From Halalkalibacter krulwichiae (lineage in GTDB: Bacteria > Bacillota > Bacilli > Bacillales > Bacillaceae_D): a stretch of 64,000 nucleotides of DNA. The notes below the pieces were generated by a model that saw only the letters and a list, made by a program, of their open reading frames with translations, was not told the origin of the DNA and ran no database searches. A program made the translations under genes and the position numbers. Positions 46,214 to 54,894 of this stretch are shown here, piece by piece; the stretch's first letter is position 1, and the number at the start of each line of letters is the position of its first letter. The stretch spans positions 1,118,001 to 1,182,000 of the forward strand of contig NZ_CP020814.1 of assembly GCF_002109385.1 (NCBI RefSeq), in the 5' to 3' direction.

Positions 46214-47737
46214 GTGAAACAATTAAGCCGTTCGATTACAGCAGAACTATCAGCTAATGTCAAATATGAGAAGCAAGACGATTTACCGGAGAAAATTATT
46301 CAGTTTGGTGAAGGGAATTTCCTTAGAGGATTCGTTGACTGGATGGTTCATGAGATGAATAAGCAAGGCTTATTTAATGGAAAAGTAGTGGCGATTCAAC
46401 CAACTCCACATGGAAAAGTTGTTCCTAAACTGAAGGCGCAAAATTGTTTGTACACGTTAGCGCTAAGGGGAATTGAAAATGGTCAAGTAGTTGAAAGCAA
46501 TGAAATCATCTCATCAATATCTAGAGCAATTAACCCATATAGTGATTGGGAGCAGGTACTGAAAGTAGCTGAATCCAAAGATCTTGAGTTTGTCTTTTCC
46601 AATACAACAGAAGCTGGTTTAACTTATTTAGAAGAAGCCTATAATCCAACGAGTTCACCTTTATCCTTTCCTGGTAAAGTAGCGGCTTTCTTGTATCATC
46701 GGTATCAAGTGATGAATGGCAGTCCTGATGCTGGGCTAGTAATGATTCCTTGTGAATTAGTTGAAGGTAATGGAGATGTTTTGAAAGAGCTTGTCGTTCG
46801 TTATGCAACAGACTGGAAATTATCAACTGATTTTATTCAATGGGTGGAGGAGTGCAATCAATTCTGTAACACTTTGGTTGATCGTATCGTTACGGGCTAC
46901 CCGAAAGATAACATTGATCAGTACAATGAGCTTTTAGGTTATGAAGATGTTTTGTTAACAGCAGGGGAGCCTTATCACATGTTTGCAATTGAGGCAAATG
47001 AGGATGTTTCAATGCGGCTGCCTTTTGACAAAGCTGGTTTAAATGTTAAATGGGGAGACGTTACCCCATACAGAGAATTAAAAGTACGTCTTTTAAACGG
47101 CCCACATACAATGATGTTCGCAGCTTGTTATTTATCGGGAGTTGATACGGTCTTAGAGGCGATGGAAGACGAAAATTTAAGTGAATTTATTAAGCAAGGT
47201 ATCTATGAAGAAATCTTACCAACTGTGAAGATGGAAGACTCAGAGAAAAGACAATTTGTCGATTCGGTTATCGAACGATTTTTAAACCCTTACAATAAGC
47301 ACTATTTGGCTGATATCGGTATGAATGCTGTTTATAAATTTAAATCGCGTTTAATTCCATCTTTATTAGACTACGTAAAGGCAGAGAATAGTTTGCCTCG
47401 ATCAATCGTCTTCTCACTTGCAGCTCTTTTTGTTTATTACCGTTCAGACCGTACAGAAGGGGAATTTTTAATTGGAAAAAGAGAAGCTGATGAATATACG
47501 ATTCGAGATAATAAAGAAGCAATTACTGCTTTTTCAAATGCTTGGAATGACTTTGATGGTAGTGAGTCTGGATTAGAAAATTTAGTTAGTGGATTACTTG
47601 AGAGAAGTGACCTGTGGGGCATGAACTTAAATGAGATAATCGGATTACAAGATATGCTTGTTGCATTTTTGAGTAACATTTTACAGGATGGAATGAAAGA
47701 AAGTGTAAAGAAGAGAACTGAACTAGCAACAAAATAA
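46214..47737 (+). CDS. uxaB: Tagaturonate reductase (altronate oxidoreductase)
   Basis: Reduces D-tagaturonate to D-altronate with NADH. It is 507 residues, of the polyol-specific long-chain dehydrogenase (mannitol dehydrogenase) family: IIQFGEGNFLRGFVDWMV is the cofactor-binding start, FSNTTEAGLTY, IPCELVEGNGDVLK, CNTLVDRIVTGYP and RLLNGPHTMMFAACYL (catalytic Lys/Asn/His region upstream and within) follow. GTG start with AAAGGAGTG upstream. The middle gene of uxaA-uxaB-kdgA. Confidence 0.94.
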   Translation: MKQLSRSITAELSANVKYEKQDDLPEKIIQFGEGNFLRGFVDWMVHEMNKQGLFNGKVVAIQPTPHGKVVPKLKAQNCLYTLALRGIENGQVVESNEIISSISRAINPYSDWEQVLKVAESKDLEFVFSNTTEAGLTYLEEAYNPTSSPLSFPGKVAAFLYHRYQVMNGSPDAGLVMIPCELVEGNGDVLKELVVRYATDWKLSTDFIQWVEECNQFCNTLVDRIVTGYPKDNIDQYNELLGYEDVLLTAGEPYHMFAIEANEDVSMRLPFDKAGLNVKWGDVTPYRELKVRLLNGPHTMMFAACYLSGVDTVLEAMEDENLSEFIKQGIYEEILPTVKMEDSEKRQFVDSVIERFLNPYNKHYLADIGMNAVYKFKSRLIPSLLDYVKAENSLPRSIVFSLAALFVYYRSDRTEGEFLIGKREADEYTIRDNKEAITAFSNAWNDFDGSESGLENLVSGLLERSDLWGMNLNEIIGLQDMLVAFLSNILQDGMKESVKKRTELATK

Positions 47738-47764
47738 GAGACAAAAGTCGGATTGGAGAAAAAA

Positions 47765-48400
47765 ATGGGATTATTGGAACAAATTACGGAGAGTGGGATT
47801 GTAGCTGTTATTCGTGGATCTAAACCGGAAAATATTGTAGAAATCGGAAAAGCACTTAGAGAAGGAGGGGTAAAAGCACTTGAAATTACAGTAGAAACGC
47901 CACGTGCGATAGAAATCATTGAAAAAGCGTCCGTTGAATTAGCTAGTGAAGATGTTATCATTGGTGCAGGAACGGTCTTGGACGCTGAAACTGCTCGGGC
48001 GGCTATTCTTTCGGGTGCAAAGTTTGTTTTTTCCCCGACAGTTAATATAGATACAATTAAAATGTCGAAAAGATATGGTGTATTAAGTATTCCGGGAGCA
48101 TTTACGCCGACTGAAATTTTGACCGCTTACGAAAACGGAGCCGACTTGATTAAAGTCTTCCCAGCTGGGGTTGTAGGACCAACTTATATTAAAAATGTTA
48201 AAGGACCGCTACCACATATTCCACTAATGGTCACAGGAGGGATTGACCTAGATAACGCTTCTGATTATATTAAAGCAGGAGCGGTTGGACTTGGTGTAGG
48301 AAGTACTCTTGTTCCTACCAACATAAATGATGAAGCACTGCAAAAAATTACAGAAAAAGCAAAGAGTTTTGTTGCCGCAGTTCAAGAGGCTAGAGGGTAA
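47765..48400 (+). CDS. kdgA: KDPG/KHG aldolase
   Basis: Cleaves 2-keto-3-deoxy-6-phosphogluconate to pyruvate and glyceraldehyde-3-phosphate, ending the pathway. The 211-residue class I aldolase shows VAVIRGSKPEN, LEITVETP (Glu), GAGTVLDAE, IPGAFTPTEI and the Schiff-base Lys in DLIKVFPAG. ATG 47765 follows TTGGAG; an in-frame TTG at 47753 lies on the ribosome site itself. A terminator closes the operon. Confidence 0.94.
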   Translation: MGLLEQITESGIVAVIRGSKPENIVEIGKALREGGVKALEITVETPRAIEIIEKASVELASEDVIIGAGTVLDAETARAAILSGAKFVFSPTVNIDTIKMSKRYGVLSIPGAFTPTEILTAYENGADLIKVFPAGVVGPTYIKNVKGPLPHIPLMVTGGIDLDNASDYIKAGAVGLGVGSTLVPTNINDEALQKITEKAKSFVAAVQEARG

Positions 48401-48401
48401 G

Positions 48402-48443
48402 AGAAAGGCTGTTTGAGTGAGTCTCAAACAGCCTTTCTACTTT
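48402..48443 (+). terminator. Terminator after kdgA
   Basis: AGAAAGGCTGTTTGAG pairs with CTCAAACAGCCTTTCT, a 16-bp perfect stem, then T-rich bases. Confidence 0.9.
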
Positions 48444-48533
48444 AAGATGAATTTGCAAAGAATACTTTCAATTTCACTTTGGAAACCGAATCGTGTACAA
48501 TAAAGTGAATCTATAAAATTGGAGGCTATACAT

Positions 48534-48968
48534 ATGAAAAAAGGTTCTATTACTTTCGAGAATGGTGAAAAAATCGTTATTGAATTTTACCCTGAGGCAG
48601 CACCTGGGCATGTTGAAAACTTTGAGAAATTAGCTAATGAAGGCTTTTACAACGGTCTAACATTTCACCGTGTCATTCCTGGTTTTGTTGCACAAGGTGG
48701 TTGCCCAATTGGGAACGGTACAGGTGGCCCAGGTTACTCCATTAAATGTGAAACAGAAGGGAACCCTCATAAGCATGTAGCAGGTTCACTATCAATGGCA
48801 CACGCTGGTAAAGATACGGGCGGAAGCCAATTCTTCATCGTTCATGAGCCACAACCTCACTTAGATGGTGTTCATACTGTTTTTGGACAAGTAGTTGAAG
48901 GTCTTGATTCGGTATATCGTATTAAGCAAGGCGATACGATGCAAGAAGTAAAAGTTTGGGAAGAATAG
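48534..48968 (+). CDS. ppiB: Peptidyl-prolyl cis-trans isomerase (cyclophilin)
   Basis: Cytosolic cyclophilin that assists protein folding. The 144 residues carry the family blocks [18 protein letters not shown] (catalytic Arg and Phe), [16 protein letters not shown] (Gln/Phe) and [18 protein letters not shown] 48534 has TTGGAGGC upstream, so the in-frame TTG at 48519 is not used. Single gene with its own terminator; it ends the pectin island and starts the next block. Confidence 0.95.
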   Translation: MKKGSITFENGEKIVIEFYPEAAPGHVENFEKLANEGFYNGLTFHRVIPGFVAQGGCPIGNGTGGPGYSIKCETEGNPHKHVAGSLSMAHAGKDTGGSQFFIVHEPQPHLDGVHTVFGQVVEGLDSVYRIKQGDTMQEVKVWEE

Positions 48969-48982
48969 AATAAGCGATTATA

Positions 48983-49015
48983 AAAGAGGCAGACTAAGTC
49001 TGCCTCTTTATTTTT
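48983..49015 (+). terminator. Terminator after ppiB
   Basis: AAAGAGGCAGACT pairs with AGTCTGCCTCTTT with almost no loop, then ATTTTTG. Confidence 0.88.
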
Positions 49016-49095
49016 GCTTTTTTTGTTTCAACTAACAACATAATCGAGAATTAATTTTGGGAAAATGGATTAGCTTCATAGTAAGGAGTGAAGAG

Positions 49096-50004
49096 ATGAT
49101 TCAAAAAACGGTTGATGTAGTCATTATTGGTGGTGGACCAGGGGGATTAAATGCAGCTTTAGTACTAGGACGTTCACGACGTAGCGTAGTATTAATTGAT
49201 GCGGCTCATCCTAGAAATGAAGTAACTTACGAGTCTCATGGTTTCTTGACTAGAGATGGAATTAAACCTTTTGAATTAAGAGAACTAGCCCATGAACAAA
49301 TGAAAAAATATTCGAATGTTACACTTATTCGAGGGGTAGTAAAAGACGTTCTAAAGGAAAAACAACAGTTTAAAACAATGACTGAGACAGAGGATGTTAT
49401 TTTTAGTAGGAAGGTCATTTTTGCAACCGGATTAAAGGAAGATATTCCGAGCATTGAGGGACTTCAGGACGTTTATGGAAAAACCGTTTTTTCATGTCCT
49501 TATTGTGATGCTTGGGAACATCGTGACCAACCGATTGTTCTTATAGGTAATACAAAGCAATTAATTCATCAGATCAGATTGATTTATAATTGGAGCAAGG
49601 ATCTAATTGTTGCGACGAATGGACCAGCAATGTTAAATCAAAAAGAGAAATTAGAATTAAATGATCACAATATTCGCTTAATCGAAACACCTATTGAGAA
49701 GTTCAAATCGCAAAATAGCATGTTAGAGCATGTAGTGTTTACAGACGGGGAAATGATTCATCGTAAAGCAGGGTTTATTATAAATACTGGTGCAACACAA
49801 GCTTCAATGTTACCTCAAAAATTAGGTGTGAAACTTAATGAGAAGCATGCCTTTGAAACACAAGAGCATGGAAAAACAAAAGTAAGTGGTTTATTTATTA
49901 TTGGTGATGCAGCCAAGCGTTTTACAGGTTTAATCGGTGCGGCAAGTGAGGGCTATGAAACGGCTGTGTTCCTAAATAAAGAGCTAGTAGAAGAAGATTG
50001 GTAA
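49096..50004 (+). CDS. Thioredoxin-reductase-like FAD/NAD(P) oxidoreductase
   Basis: 302-residue flavoprotein of the thioredoxin reductase fold. FAD motif IIGGGPGGLNAAL at the N-terminus, redox motif SCPYCDAW (Cys134, Cys137), second nucleotide-binding region IVLIGNTKQ that is degenerate compared with GxGxxG/A, and C-terminal GLFIIGDAAKRFTGLIGAASEG. The weak NADPH motif means it may be a standalone reductase with unusual electron donor rather than TrxB. ATG 49096 has AAGGAGTG upstream. Followed by a terminator. Confidence 0.85.
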   Translation: MIQKTVDVVIIGGGPGGLNAALVLGRSRRSVVLIDAAHPRNEVTYESHGFLTRDGIKPFELRELAHEQMKKYSNVTLIRGVVKDVLKEKQQFKTMTETEDVIFSRKVIFATGLKEDIPSIEGLQDVYGKTVFSCPYCDAWEHRDQPIVLIGNTKQLIHQIRLIYNWSKDLIVATNGPAMLNQKEKLELNDHNIRLIETPIEKFKSQNSMLEHVVFTDGEMIHRKAGFIINTGATQASMLPQKLGVKLNEKHAFETQEHGKTKVSGLFIIGDAAKRFTGLIGAASEGYETAVFLNKELVEEDW

Positions 50005-50103
50005 TTAAGGGAATGACAATGTGATTTCAATATATAGCTATGGCGATGTTAGTATGATAATCTAAAGGAGAAAAGCATAGATAATAGTCTTTGGAAGAAA
50101 ACA

Positions 50104-50146
50104 AGAAGGCAGATCCTTTATTTAGTACTAGGACTGCCTTCTTTGT
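50104..50146 (+). terminator. Terminator after the flavoprotein gene
   Basis: AGAAGGCAGATCCT pairs with AGGACTGCCTTCT, then TTTG. It lies inside an open frame that extends the next gene upstream, which argues for the later start of that gene. Confidence 0.72.
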
Positions 50147-50177
50147 GAAATGTTTCTATACGAAAGTAGGTGTTACA

Positions 50178-50846
50178 TTGTGTAAATATAAATATCCTGA
50201 TTATTGGAAACTAAAAGTCCAAGAAGGTGATGGTTGGTTTTCTTCCATTAATCAAATTTATAAACCAAATGACTTAATCTTCATCGGTCAAATTATCAAT
50301 CGACAATCCGGACAAAATGAATCAATTCGTTTGTTATTCCCTGATATTAAAGCGGTTACAGGGTTTGTGCAGTACGTATACTTACCTACTGTATTCATTG
50401 GCTTTCTGAAAATCGATGGAATTGATCCAAAGATGATTATGGTTGGAGATGAATCGTTTGCTTCTGTGATAGAAGCGTTACCAATTAGAGAAGAATTTGA
50501 TCAAGAAGTAGTGTTAAAAATAAAAAAGATGTTATCCATATTAGAGGCTAGTTGGGATTCGAATGAAGCTGAAATGTCCAAAAAGCTCGAACAAGTATTG
50601 AGAATACTGGAATCACTCACAAATGAACATGTGATTACAGCTTTTAACGTTTTGAAGTCGCCAACCCGATTAGCGAGTTGGCTAGTAACTGAGTATGAAA
50701 GTGAACCAGTTTTGGGAATTGACTCACTTGAAAAAGAAGTAAAGATGAAGGTTGATGAATTTATCGAATTAAGCAAGGAAGCTGAATCTAAGCCGTTTCA
50801 ATCAAAACGGTTCTTTAATAGTTTGGACAATGTCATGATCTTATAA
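50178..50846 (+). CDS. Hypothetical cytosolic protein
   Basis: About 222 residues, no signal peptide or membrane segment and no family recognised. The first half is beta-rich (DLIFIGQIINRQSGQNESIRLL, TVFIGFLKIDGI), the second half helical and charged (LEASWDSNEAEMSKKLEQVLRILESL). The frame is open from 50091, but that part contains a terminator hairpin; TTG at 50178 with AAAGTAGGTG upstream is the likely start, though not certain. Confidence 0.55.
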   Translation: MCKYKYPDYWKLKVQEGDGWFSSINQIYKPNDLIFIGQIINRQSGQNESIRLLFPDIKAVTGFVQYVYLPTVFIGFLKIDGIDPKMIMVGDESFASVIEALPIREEFDQEVVLKIKKMLSILEASWDSNEAEMSKKLEQVLRILESLTNEHVITAFNVLKSPTRLASWLVTEYESEPVLGIDSLEKEVKMKVDEFIELSKEAESKPFQSKRFFNSLDNVMIL

Positions 50847-50977
50847 CGAATCATATTGGTAATTACACTAAACCCTGGGCCATTTTCCCAGTCGATTAAA
50901 AATACCTAAAAACCCAAACATAAAAGCGACATGTTCCATAATGTATTACCATATCTTAATGGTAAAGGAGAATGAAT

Positions 50978-51256
50978 ATGTCGATGAAACGGGCACCAAA
51001 AAGCGTTCCGCCTAAACCAGAAACATTTAAGCCTGAGAAAGAAAATAAGAAAGCAGAAGAAGCAGTAATGAAGAAAGTGGAAGCAGACACTCCAAAAATG
51101 GATAAAGAAGAAGAGAAAGTGGAAGAGAAAAAAGCTGGGATGTATGATCCGTGGGCTGACATTCTTTTTGGGCGACCAGCACCGTCTAAGTCGGTTGACT
51201 CAAAAGATGCAGATGAAATGAAAGAACAAACAAATCGGGGGTTTTGGTGGTTTTAA
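50978..51256 (+). CDS. Small Lys/Glu-rich hypothetical protein
   Basis: 92-residue, highly charged protein: basic, proline-containing start (KRAPKSVPPKPETFKPEKENKK), a Glu/Lys-rich middle, then a conserved-looking MYDPWADILFGRP and an aromatic C-terminus GFWWF. It lacks a known domain. ATG 50978 is seven bases after AAAGGAG. It lies beside small sporulation genes, so a coat or spore role is possible but only inferred. Confidence 0.6.
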   Translation: MSMKRAPKSVPPKPETFKPEKENKKAEEAVMKKVEADTPKMDKEEEKVEEKKAGMYDPWADILFGRPAPSKSVDSKDADEMKEQTNRGFWWF

Positions 51257-51317
51257 GTCTGCTTTTATAGTTTTTTCAGTGAACGTTAAGAGGAACGTAA
51301 ATGTTTGAACTCTATGC

Positions 51318-51360
51318 TCCCCTAAAGGTAGACTCTGTCTACCTTTAGGGGATTATTTTT
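51318..51360 (+). terminator. Terminator after the Lys/Glu-rich gene
   Basis: CCCCTAAAGGTAGA pairs with TCTACCTTTAGGGG, then ATTATTTTT. Confidence 0.9.
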
Positions 51361-51536
51361 TATTTAAAAGGATATTTCGTAAAGCTTGTTGGTATTGAAA
51401 ATAGTTCCTTGCAATGGAACGAACATGAGAAGCATTTTTAATCACAATGGCAACAAAGTATACAAAAACAGCAAAAAAATCAATTAAGTTTCTTTAGAAA
51501 ATTAAACATTAACCCAAACCAGTGGAAAAAGATTTG
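51361..51536. other. Gene-free stretch before the YjcZ-like gene
   Basis: About 175 AT-rich bases; no coding frame or structure seen apart from a small GTTCC...GGAAC repeat near 51402. It leads into a SigK-type promoter. Confidence 0.5.
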
Positions 51537-51545
51537 CATATAGTA
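51518..51545 (+). promoter_or_regulatory. SigK-type (late mother-cell) promoter for the YjcZ-like gene
   Basis: ACC (51518-51520), 16 bases, then CATATAGTA (51537-51545), fitting the SigK pattern AC / CATANNNTA. Confidence 0.5.
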
Positions 51546-51597
51546 ACGAAGAATAGTAGCAAACCTGCTATTCATAATGGTTAAGGAGGTGTTCTAC

Positions 51598-51696
51598 ATG
51601 TCTGGATATGCACACGGAGGTGGCTTTGCGTTAATCGTAGTATTGTTCATCTTGTTAATCATCATCGGCGCGTCATACGTTGGCTACGGCTACTAA
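51598..51696 (+). CDS. YjcZ-family small sporulation protein
   Basis: 32-residue protein, too short for usual gene callers. It has a Gly/His-rich start (MSGYAHGGGFALIVVLF), one hydrophobic helix, and ends YVGYGY. This is the YjcZ/SscA-type pattern of small spore-associated membrane peptides. AAGGAGGTG precedes the ATG, and a SigK-like promoter lies upstream. It is next to spoVIF, as yjcZ is in B. subtilis. Confidence 0.85.
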   Translation: MSGYAHGGGFALIVVLFILLIIIGASYVGYGY

Positions 51697-51770
51697 TATG
51701 ACTGACATGTAGGAATTGTTCCATGTATTTGGAACAATTCTCTACCTACCTACTATGAGGAGGATTTCAT

Positions 51771-52031
51771 TTGTTTGGAAAAGGTTTCTTTCAAAATATG
51801 GAAAATAAAACAGGCGTCAAAATGACAGATGTCCTCAAATTGGCTAACTCATTTCAAAATGCGAACTTTCAAGACGAGAAAACGGTCAGACGAATTATCC
51901 AAGAAGTAAGCACAGTTGCTAATAAAAAGGTAACAAAGGAAATGGAAGATCAAATCGTACAGACTCTCTTAAAAGACTCAAATTCAGTCAACTTTGACAC
52001 AATTTCTAAAATGTTAAATCAAAAGAAATAA
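51771..52031 (+). CDS. spoVIF: Stage VI sporulation protein F
   Basis: 86-residue sporulation protein (start FGKGFFQNMENKTGVKM) involved in late coat assembly with GerE in B. subtilis. The sequence is helical, with VLKLANSFQNANFQDEKTVRRII and a C-terminal DTISKMLNQKK typical of the family. TTG start at 51771 with GAGGAGG upstream; no ATG is available nearby. It pairs with the YjcZ-like gene just before it. Confidence 0.88.
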   Translation: MFGKGFFQNMENKTGVKMTDVLKLANSFQNANFQDEKTVRRIIQEVSTVANKKVTKEMEDQIVQTLLKDSNSVNFDTISKMLNQKK

Positions 52032-52083
52032 TGTTAAAAATCTTGTAACAGGTGTTACAAGGTTTTTAACATTGAACGTAATT

Positions 52084-52150
52084 GTGTTGTTATTGGACCG
52101 TCACCAAGAAAGGCTTGGCGAACGGTCCAATAGCTTAATACAACACTTTT
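52084..52150 (+). terminator. Long hairpin terminator after spoVIF
   Basis: Stepwise stem: GTGTTGT with ACAACAC, TATTGGACCGT with ACGGTCCAATA, and CCAAG with CTTGG, then TTTTATTG. An additional smaller hairpin (GTTAAAAA...TTTTTAAC) precedes it at about 52033-52071. Confidence 0.8.
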
Positions 52151-52226
52151 ATTGAGTATAGTTTTACCTTTTATATCGATCAAGAAATGTCAGAGGAGAT
52201 GAATTAAGTCAGGGCATATCATTCTG

Positions 52227-52601
52227 TTATGATTTCTTCTTTTTTTTCTTTTTCTTCTTCTTCTTTTTCTGATTCGGTTGTTTCATTTCTTGATCAAGGT
52301 TTTCAGTTTGTTGTTGATTAGTAGCCTCTTTTGGCGTGTCTTCAACAGTAGAGACTTCTTCTACATCTTCTGTATTTTCTACATCTACTTCTTCAACATT
52401 AGGAGTTGGAGAAATAAAGACTTCTTCTGACTGATTTTCATTTTCAGCAAGGCTTAATTTGGCTTCTTTTTTCTTCCTTAACTTTTGTAGACATAATTCA
52501 ATAAATCGTTCATGGAAGTCTCCTGGTATCTCCTTTTCATCTAAGTCAAGATTAAGATCAAAACCAAGATCATAATCAAACTCAATTTTTTTCTTGCTCA
52601 T
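52227..52601 (-). CDS. Hypothetical protein with poly-lysine tail
   Basis: 124-residue protein starting MSKKKIEFDYDLGFDLNLDLDEKE, with an acidic, Glu/Val/Thr-rich middle (residues about 55-100) and a C-terminus of twelve or more consecutive lysines. The DNA is a long AAG/AAA tract on the minus strand. AAGGAGGAG precedes the ATG at 52601; a longer frame to 52670 has no ribosome site. The opposite charges of middle and tail suggest self-association or binding to an acidic polymer. It sits in a sporulation neighbourhood; no family recognised. Confidence 0.65.
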   Translation of the reverse strand: MSKKKIEFDYDLGFDLNLDLDEKEIPGDFHERFIELCLQKLRKKKEAKLSLAENENQSEEVFISPTPNVEEVDVENTEDVEEVSTVEDTPKEATNQQQTENLDQEMKQPNQKKKKKKKKKKKKS

Positions 52602-52881
52602 TCGCCGCTCCTCCTTTCCTTTCAACATTAGTCTATTCAGAATGAAGGAGAGTGAGTGGGGAGATGTCACAGAAATAAAAAACTAATTCTATGTTATTTT
52701 CCTATTGAAGAAAAGAATATTTTAAAATAGTGTAAAGGAAAAACTCTGTGGGAAAAGTAAAGCTATCGGAAGCAAATATAGAAGGACCTTAGGAATAGGG
52801 GCTTGGCCAAGAATGAAGAGGATAGATTAAAAGAGAGATCTTTTTTTATCTACCCTCAATGAATGTTAGGGAACTACTTAC

Positions 52882-52968
52882 CTAACATAAATAGGCTGAA
52901 CCAACAATCACTAATAAAATAAATAAAACAACAAGTAACGCGAAACTCATGCCAGTTGTGTGAGTCAT
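52882..52968 (-). CDS. YjcZ-like small membrane peptide
   Basis: 28-residue product: MTHTTGMSFALLVVLFILL, then a short polar end with a final Cys. It has a single hydrophobic helix and the pattern SFALLVVLFILLVIVG shared with the YjcZ-like protein at 51598. AAAGGAGGAA precedes the ATG on the minus strand. Probably a small spore-associated peptide. Confidence 0.75.
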   Translation of the reverse strand: MTHTTGMSFALLVVLFILLVIVGSAYLC

Positions 52969-53136
52969 AATAAATTCCTCCTTTTTGTTATTACAAGATA
53001 TACTTATGCCTAGAAGCGTTATTTGGGATGGGCGTTTATCATTGGTTATGAAAATTAGGCGAATGCCACCTTTACCGAGATCTTTTAATGAAAGCTATAT
53101 TTTGTTTGAGCTGTTGCTTTCACAGGAGGCTATAAG

Positions 53137-54894
53137 ATGTGGGAATTAATAGTAGTAATGTTAGAGCGTTTAGGGATTATCGTCACAGTCGCTTTTGTCA
53201 TGACTCGATTACCCTTTATACGTCAGTTAATCGAGAAAAGGGAGATTTCAAGGAAGAATCACCTTAGTATTATTTTCATGTTCGGTTTCTTTGGCATTAT
53301 TGGTACATATACAGGGTTAACGATTAATGCAGTAGAAGCAACGTATTCTCGTTGGGTGTTAGACATAGGAGAAGGAGAAGCTATTGCTAACTCAAGGGTG
53401 ATAGGAGTCGTTGTTGCTGGTTTATTAGGTGGCTGGAAGATTGGCGTCGGTGCCGGAGTTATAGCGGGCGTACACCGATATCTCCTTGGTGGTTTTACTG
53501 GCTTTGCATGTGGATTATCGTCTATTGTCGCAGGGGCCATTGCAGGATATTTTTATAAGAAGAATAGAAACAACCGGATCATTTCCTTGCAGACAGCTTT
53601 AGTAGTAGGGATGTTAGCAGAAGCTGTTCAAATGGGGATTATTTTACTTGTAGCACGACCGTTTGAACACTCAATAAGACTTGTTGAGAGTATTGGAATT
53701 CCGATGATTATTGCAAATGGTATTGGAACAGCTCTTTTTATTTTAATTATCCGTAATGTTATTCATGAAGAAGAGAAAATGGGATCACTCCAAGCACAAA
53801 AAGCGTTAAAGCTTGCGGACTTAACTTTAAAGTATTTACGCAAAGGGTTAACACCGCAATCTGCAGTACCGACATGTAAAATTTTATTAAAAGAGCTGCC
53901 TGTTGATGCGGTATCCATTACAAATAAAGAGAAAATTATTGCATATGTCGGTACGGGGAGTGATCATCATCTAATAAATGAAGAGATCAAAACAGTTGCA
54001 ACGAAACGAGTTTTAAAAGAAGGTGAGCTTGTAATTGCTAGTTCAAAGGAGATTCATTGTAATGTAGAGCATTGTCCATTACATTCAGCAATCATTGCTC
54101 CATTAAAAATAAAAGATGAAACAATTGGTACATTGAAATTTTATTTTAAGACAGAAAAAAGTCCTTCACCGACAACAATTGAATTAAGCAAAGGGTTATC
54201 AACATTACTAAGCCATCAGTTAGAACTATCTGAAGTGGATCGACATCTTGAACTGGCAAAACAAGCAGAAATTAAGGCGTTGCAAGCACAAGTAAGTCCC
54301 CATTTCTTATTTAATGCCCTAAATACAATTGTCGCCCTTGTTCGGACGGATCCAATGAAAGCTAGAAAATTGCTAGTAGCACTTTCGCATTTTTTTCGCT
54401 CCAATTTAGCTGGAACAACGGCAACGGTAACGACAATTGAGGAGGAATTGAAGCATGTTCGAGCCTATTTAGAAATTGAGCAGACTCGATTTGTCGATAA
54501 GTTAACGGTTCATTATGATGTTGATGATGCGGCTTTCTATGCCCAATTGCCACCAATGACGTTGCAGCCAATTGTTGAGAATGCGATTAAGCATGGGGTG
54601 AAGGAGTTACAAAGCAATAGTGAAATTACGATCCAGGTGAAGAAGCTTTCTAACTCGGTTCTTGTGGCAATAAAAGATAATGGAAAAGGGATTAGAAAAG
54701 AGAAGATTGAAGAGCTTGGAAAAGATAAAGTCAGGTCACATACAGGTACGGGAATAGGGCTTTTTAACGTGAATCGTCGTTTGGAAATGATGCATAGTGT
54801 AGAAGCTACGTTGAATGTGAAAAGCGAGGAAGGAAAAGGGACAACTGTTTCGTTTCAGCTCCCGCTTCTAAACAGGAGGGAACACAATGAATAA
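53137..54894 (+). CDS. lytS: Sensor histidine kinase LytS
   Basis: 585-residue sensor kinase: N-terminal 5TM-LYT membrane domain (GTYTGLTINAVEA, NSRVIGVVVAGLLGGWKIGVGAG), a GAF-like region (residues about 225-370), HisKA_7-type dimerisation motif QVSPHFLFNALNT with phosphoacceptor His389, and HATPase block NAIKHGVKEL. It overlaps lytT by eight bases. In Bacillus LytST senses pyruvate or related acids and controls a pyruvate transporter; here cstA is downstream. Confidence 0.93.
   Translation: MWELIVVMLERLGIIVTVAFVMTRLPFIRQLIEKREISRKNHLSIIFMFGFFGIIGTYTGLTINAVEATYSRWVLDIGEGEAIANSRVIGVVVAGLLGGWKIGVGAGVIAGVHRYLLGGFTGFACGLSSIVAGAIAGYFYKKNRNNRIISLQTALVVGMLAEAVQMGIILLVARPFEHSIRLVESIGIPMIIANGIGTALFILIIRNVIHEEEKMGSLQAQKALKLADLTLKYLRKGLTPQSAVPTCKILLKELPVDAVSITNKEKIIAYVGTGSDHHLINEEIKTVATKRVLKEGELVIASSKEIHCNVEHCPLHSAIIAPLKIKDETIGTLKFYFKTEKSPSPTTIELSKGLSTLLSHQLELSEVDRHLELAKQAEIKALQAQVSPHFLFNALNTIVALVRTDPMKARKLLVALSHFFRSNLAGTTATVTTIEEELKHVRAYLEIEQTRFVDKLTVHYDVDDAAFYAQLPPMTLQPIVENAIKHGVKELQSNSEITIQVKKLSNSVLVAIKDNGKGIRKEKIEELGKDKVRSHTGTGIGLFNVNRRLEMMHSVEATLNVKSEEGKGTTVSFQLPLLNRREHNE

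Noticed and set aside
47437..47961. 174-codon open frame on the minus strand across the uxaB end and kdgA start
   Set aside because: It overlaps two well-supported genes in antisense, has low-complexity Ser/Phe-rich translation and no ribosome site.
50091..50177. Longer N-terminus of the hypothetical gene at 50178
   Set aside because: The added region contains a terminator-like hairpin (50104-50146) and its TTG start lacks a ribosome site.
50946..50965. SigK-like CATATCTTA promoter and small hairpin before the Lys/Glu-rich gene
   Set aside because: The -10 match lies so close to the ribosome site that the transcript would have almost no leader, and the -35 spacing is off.
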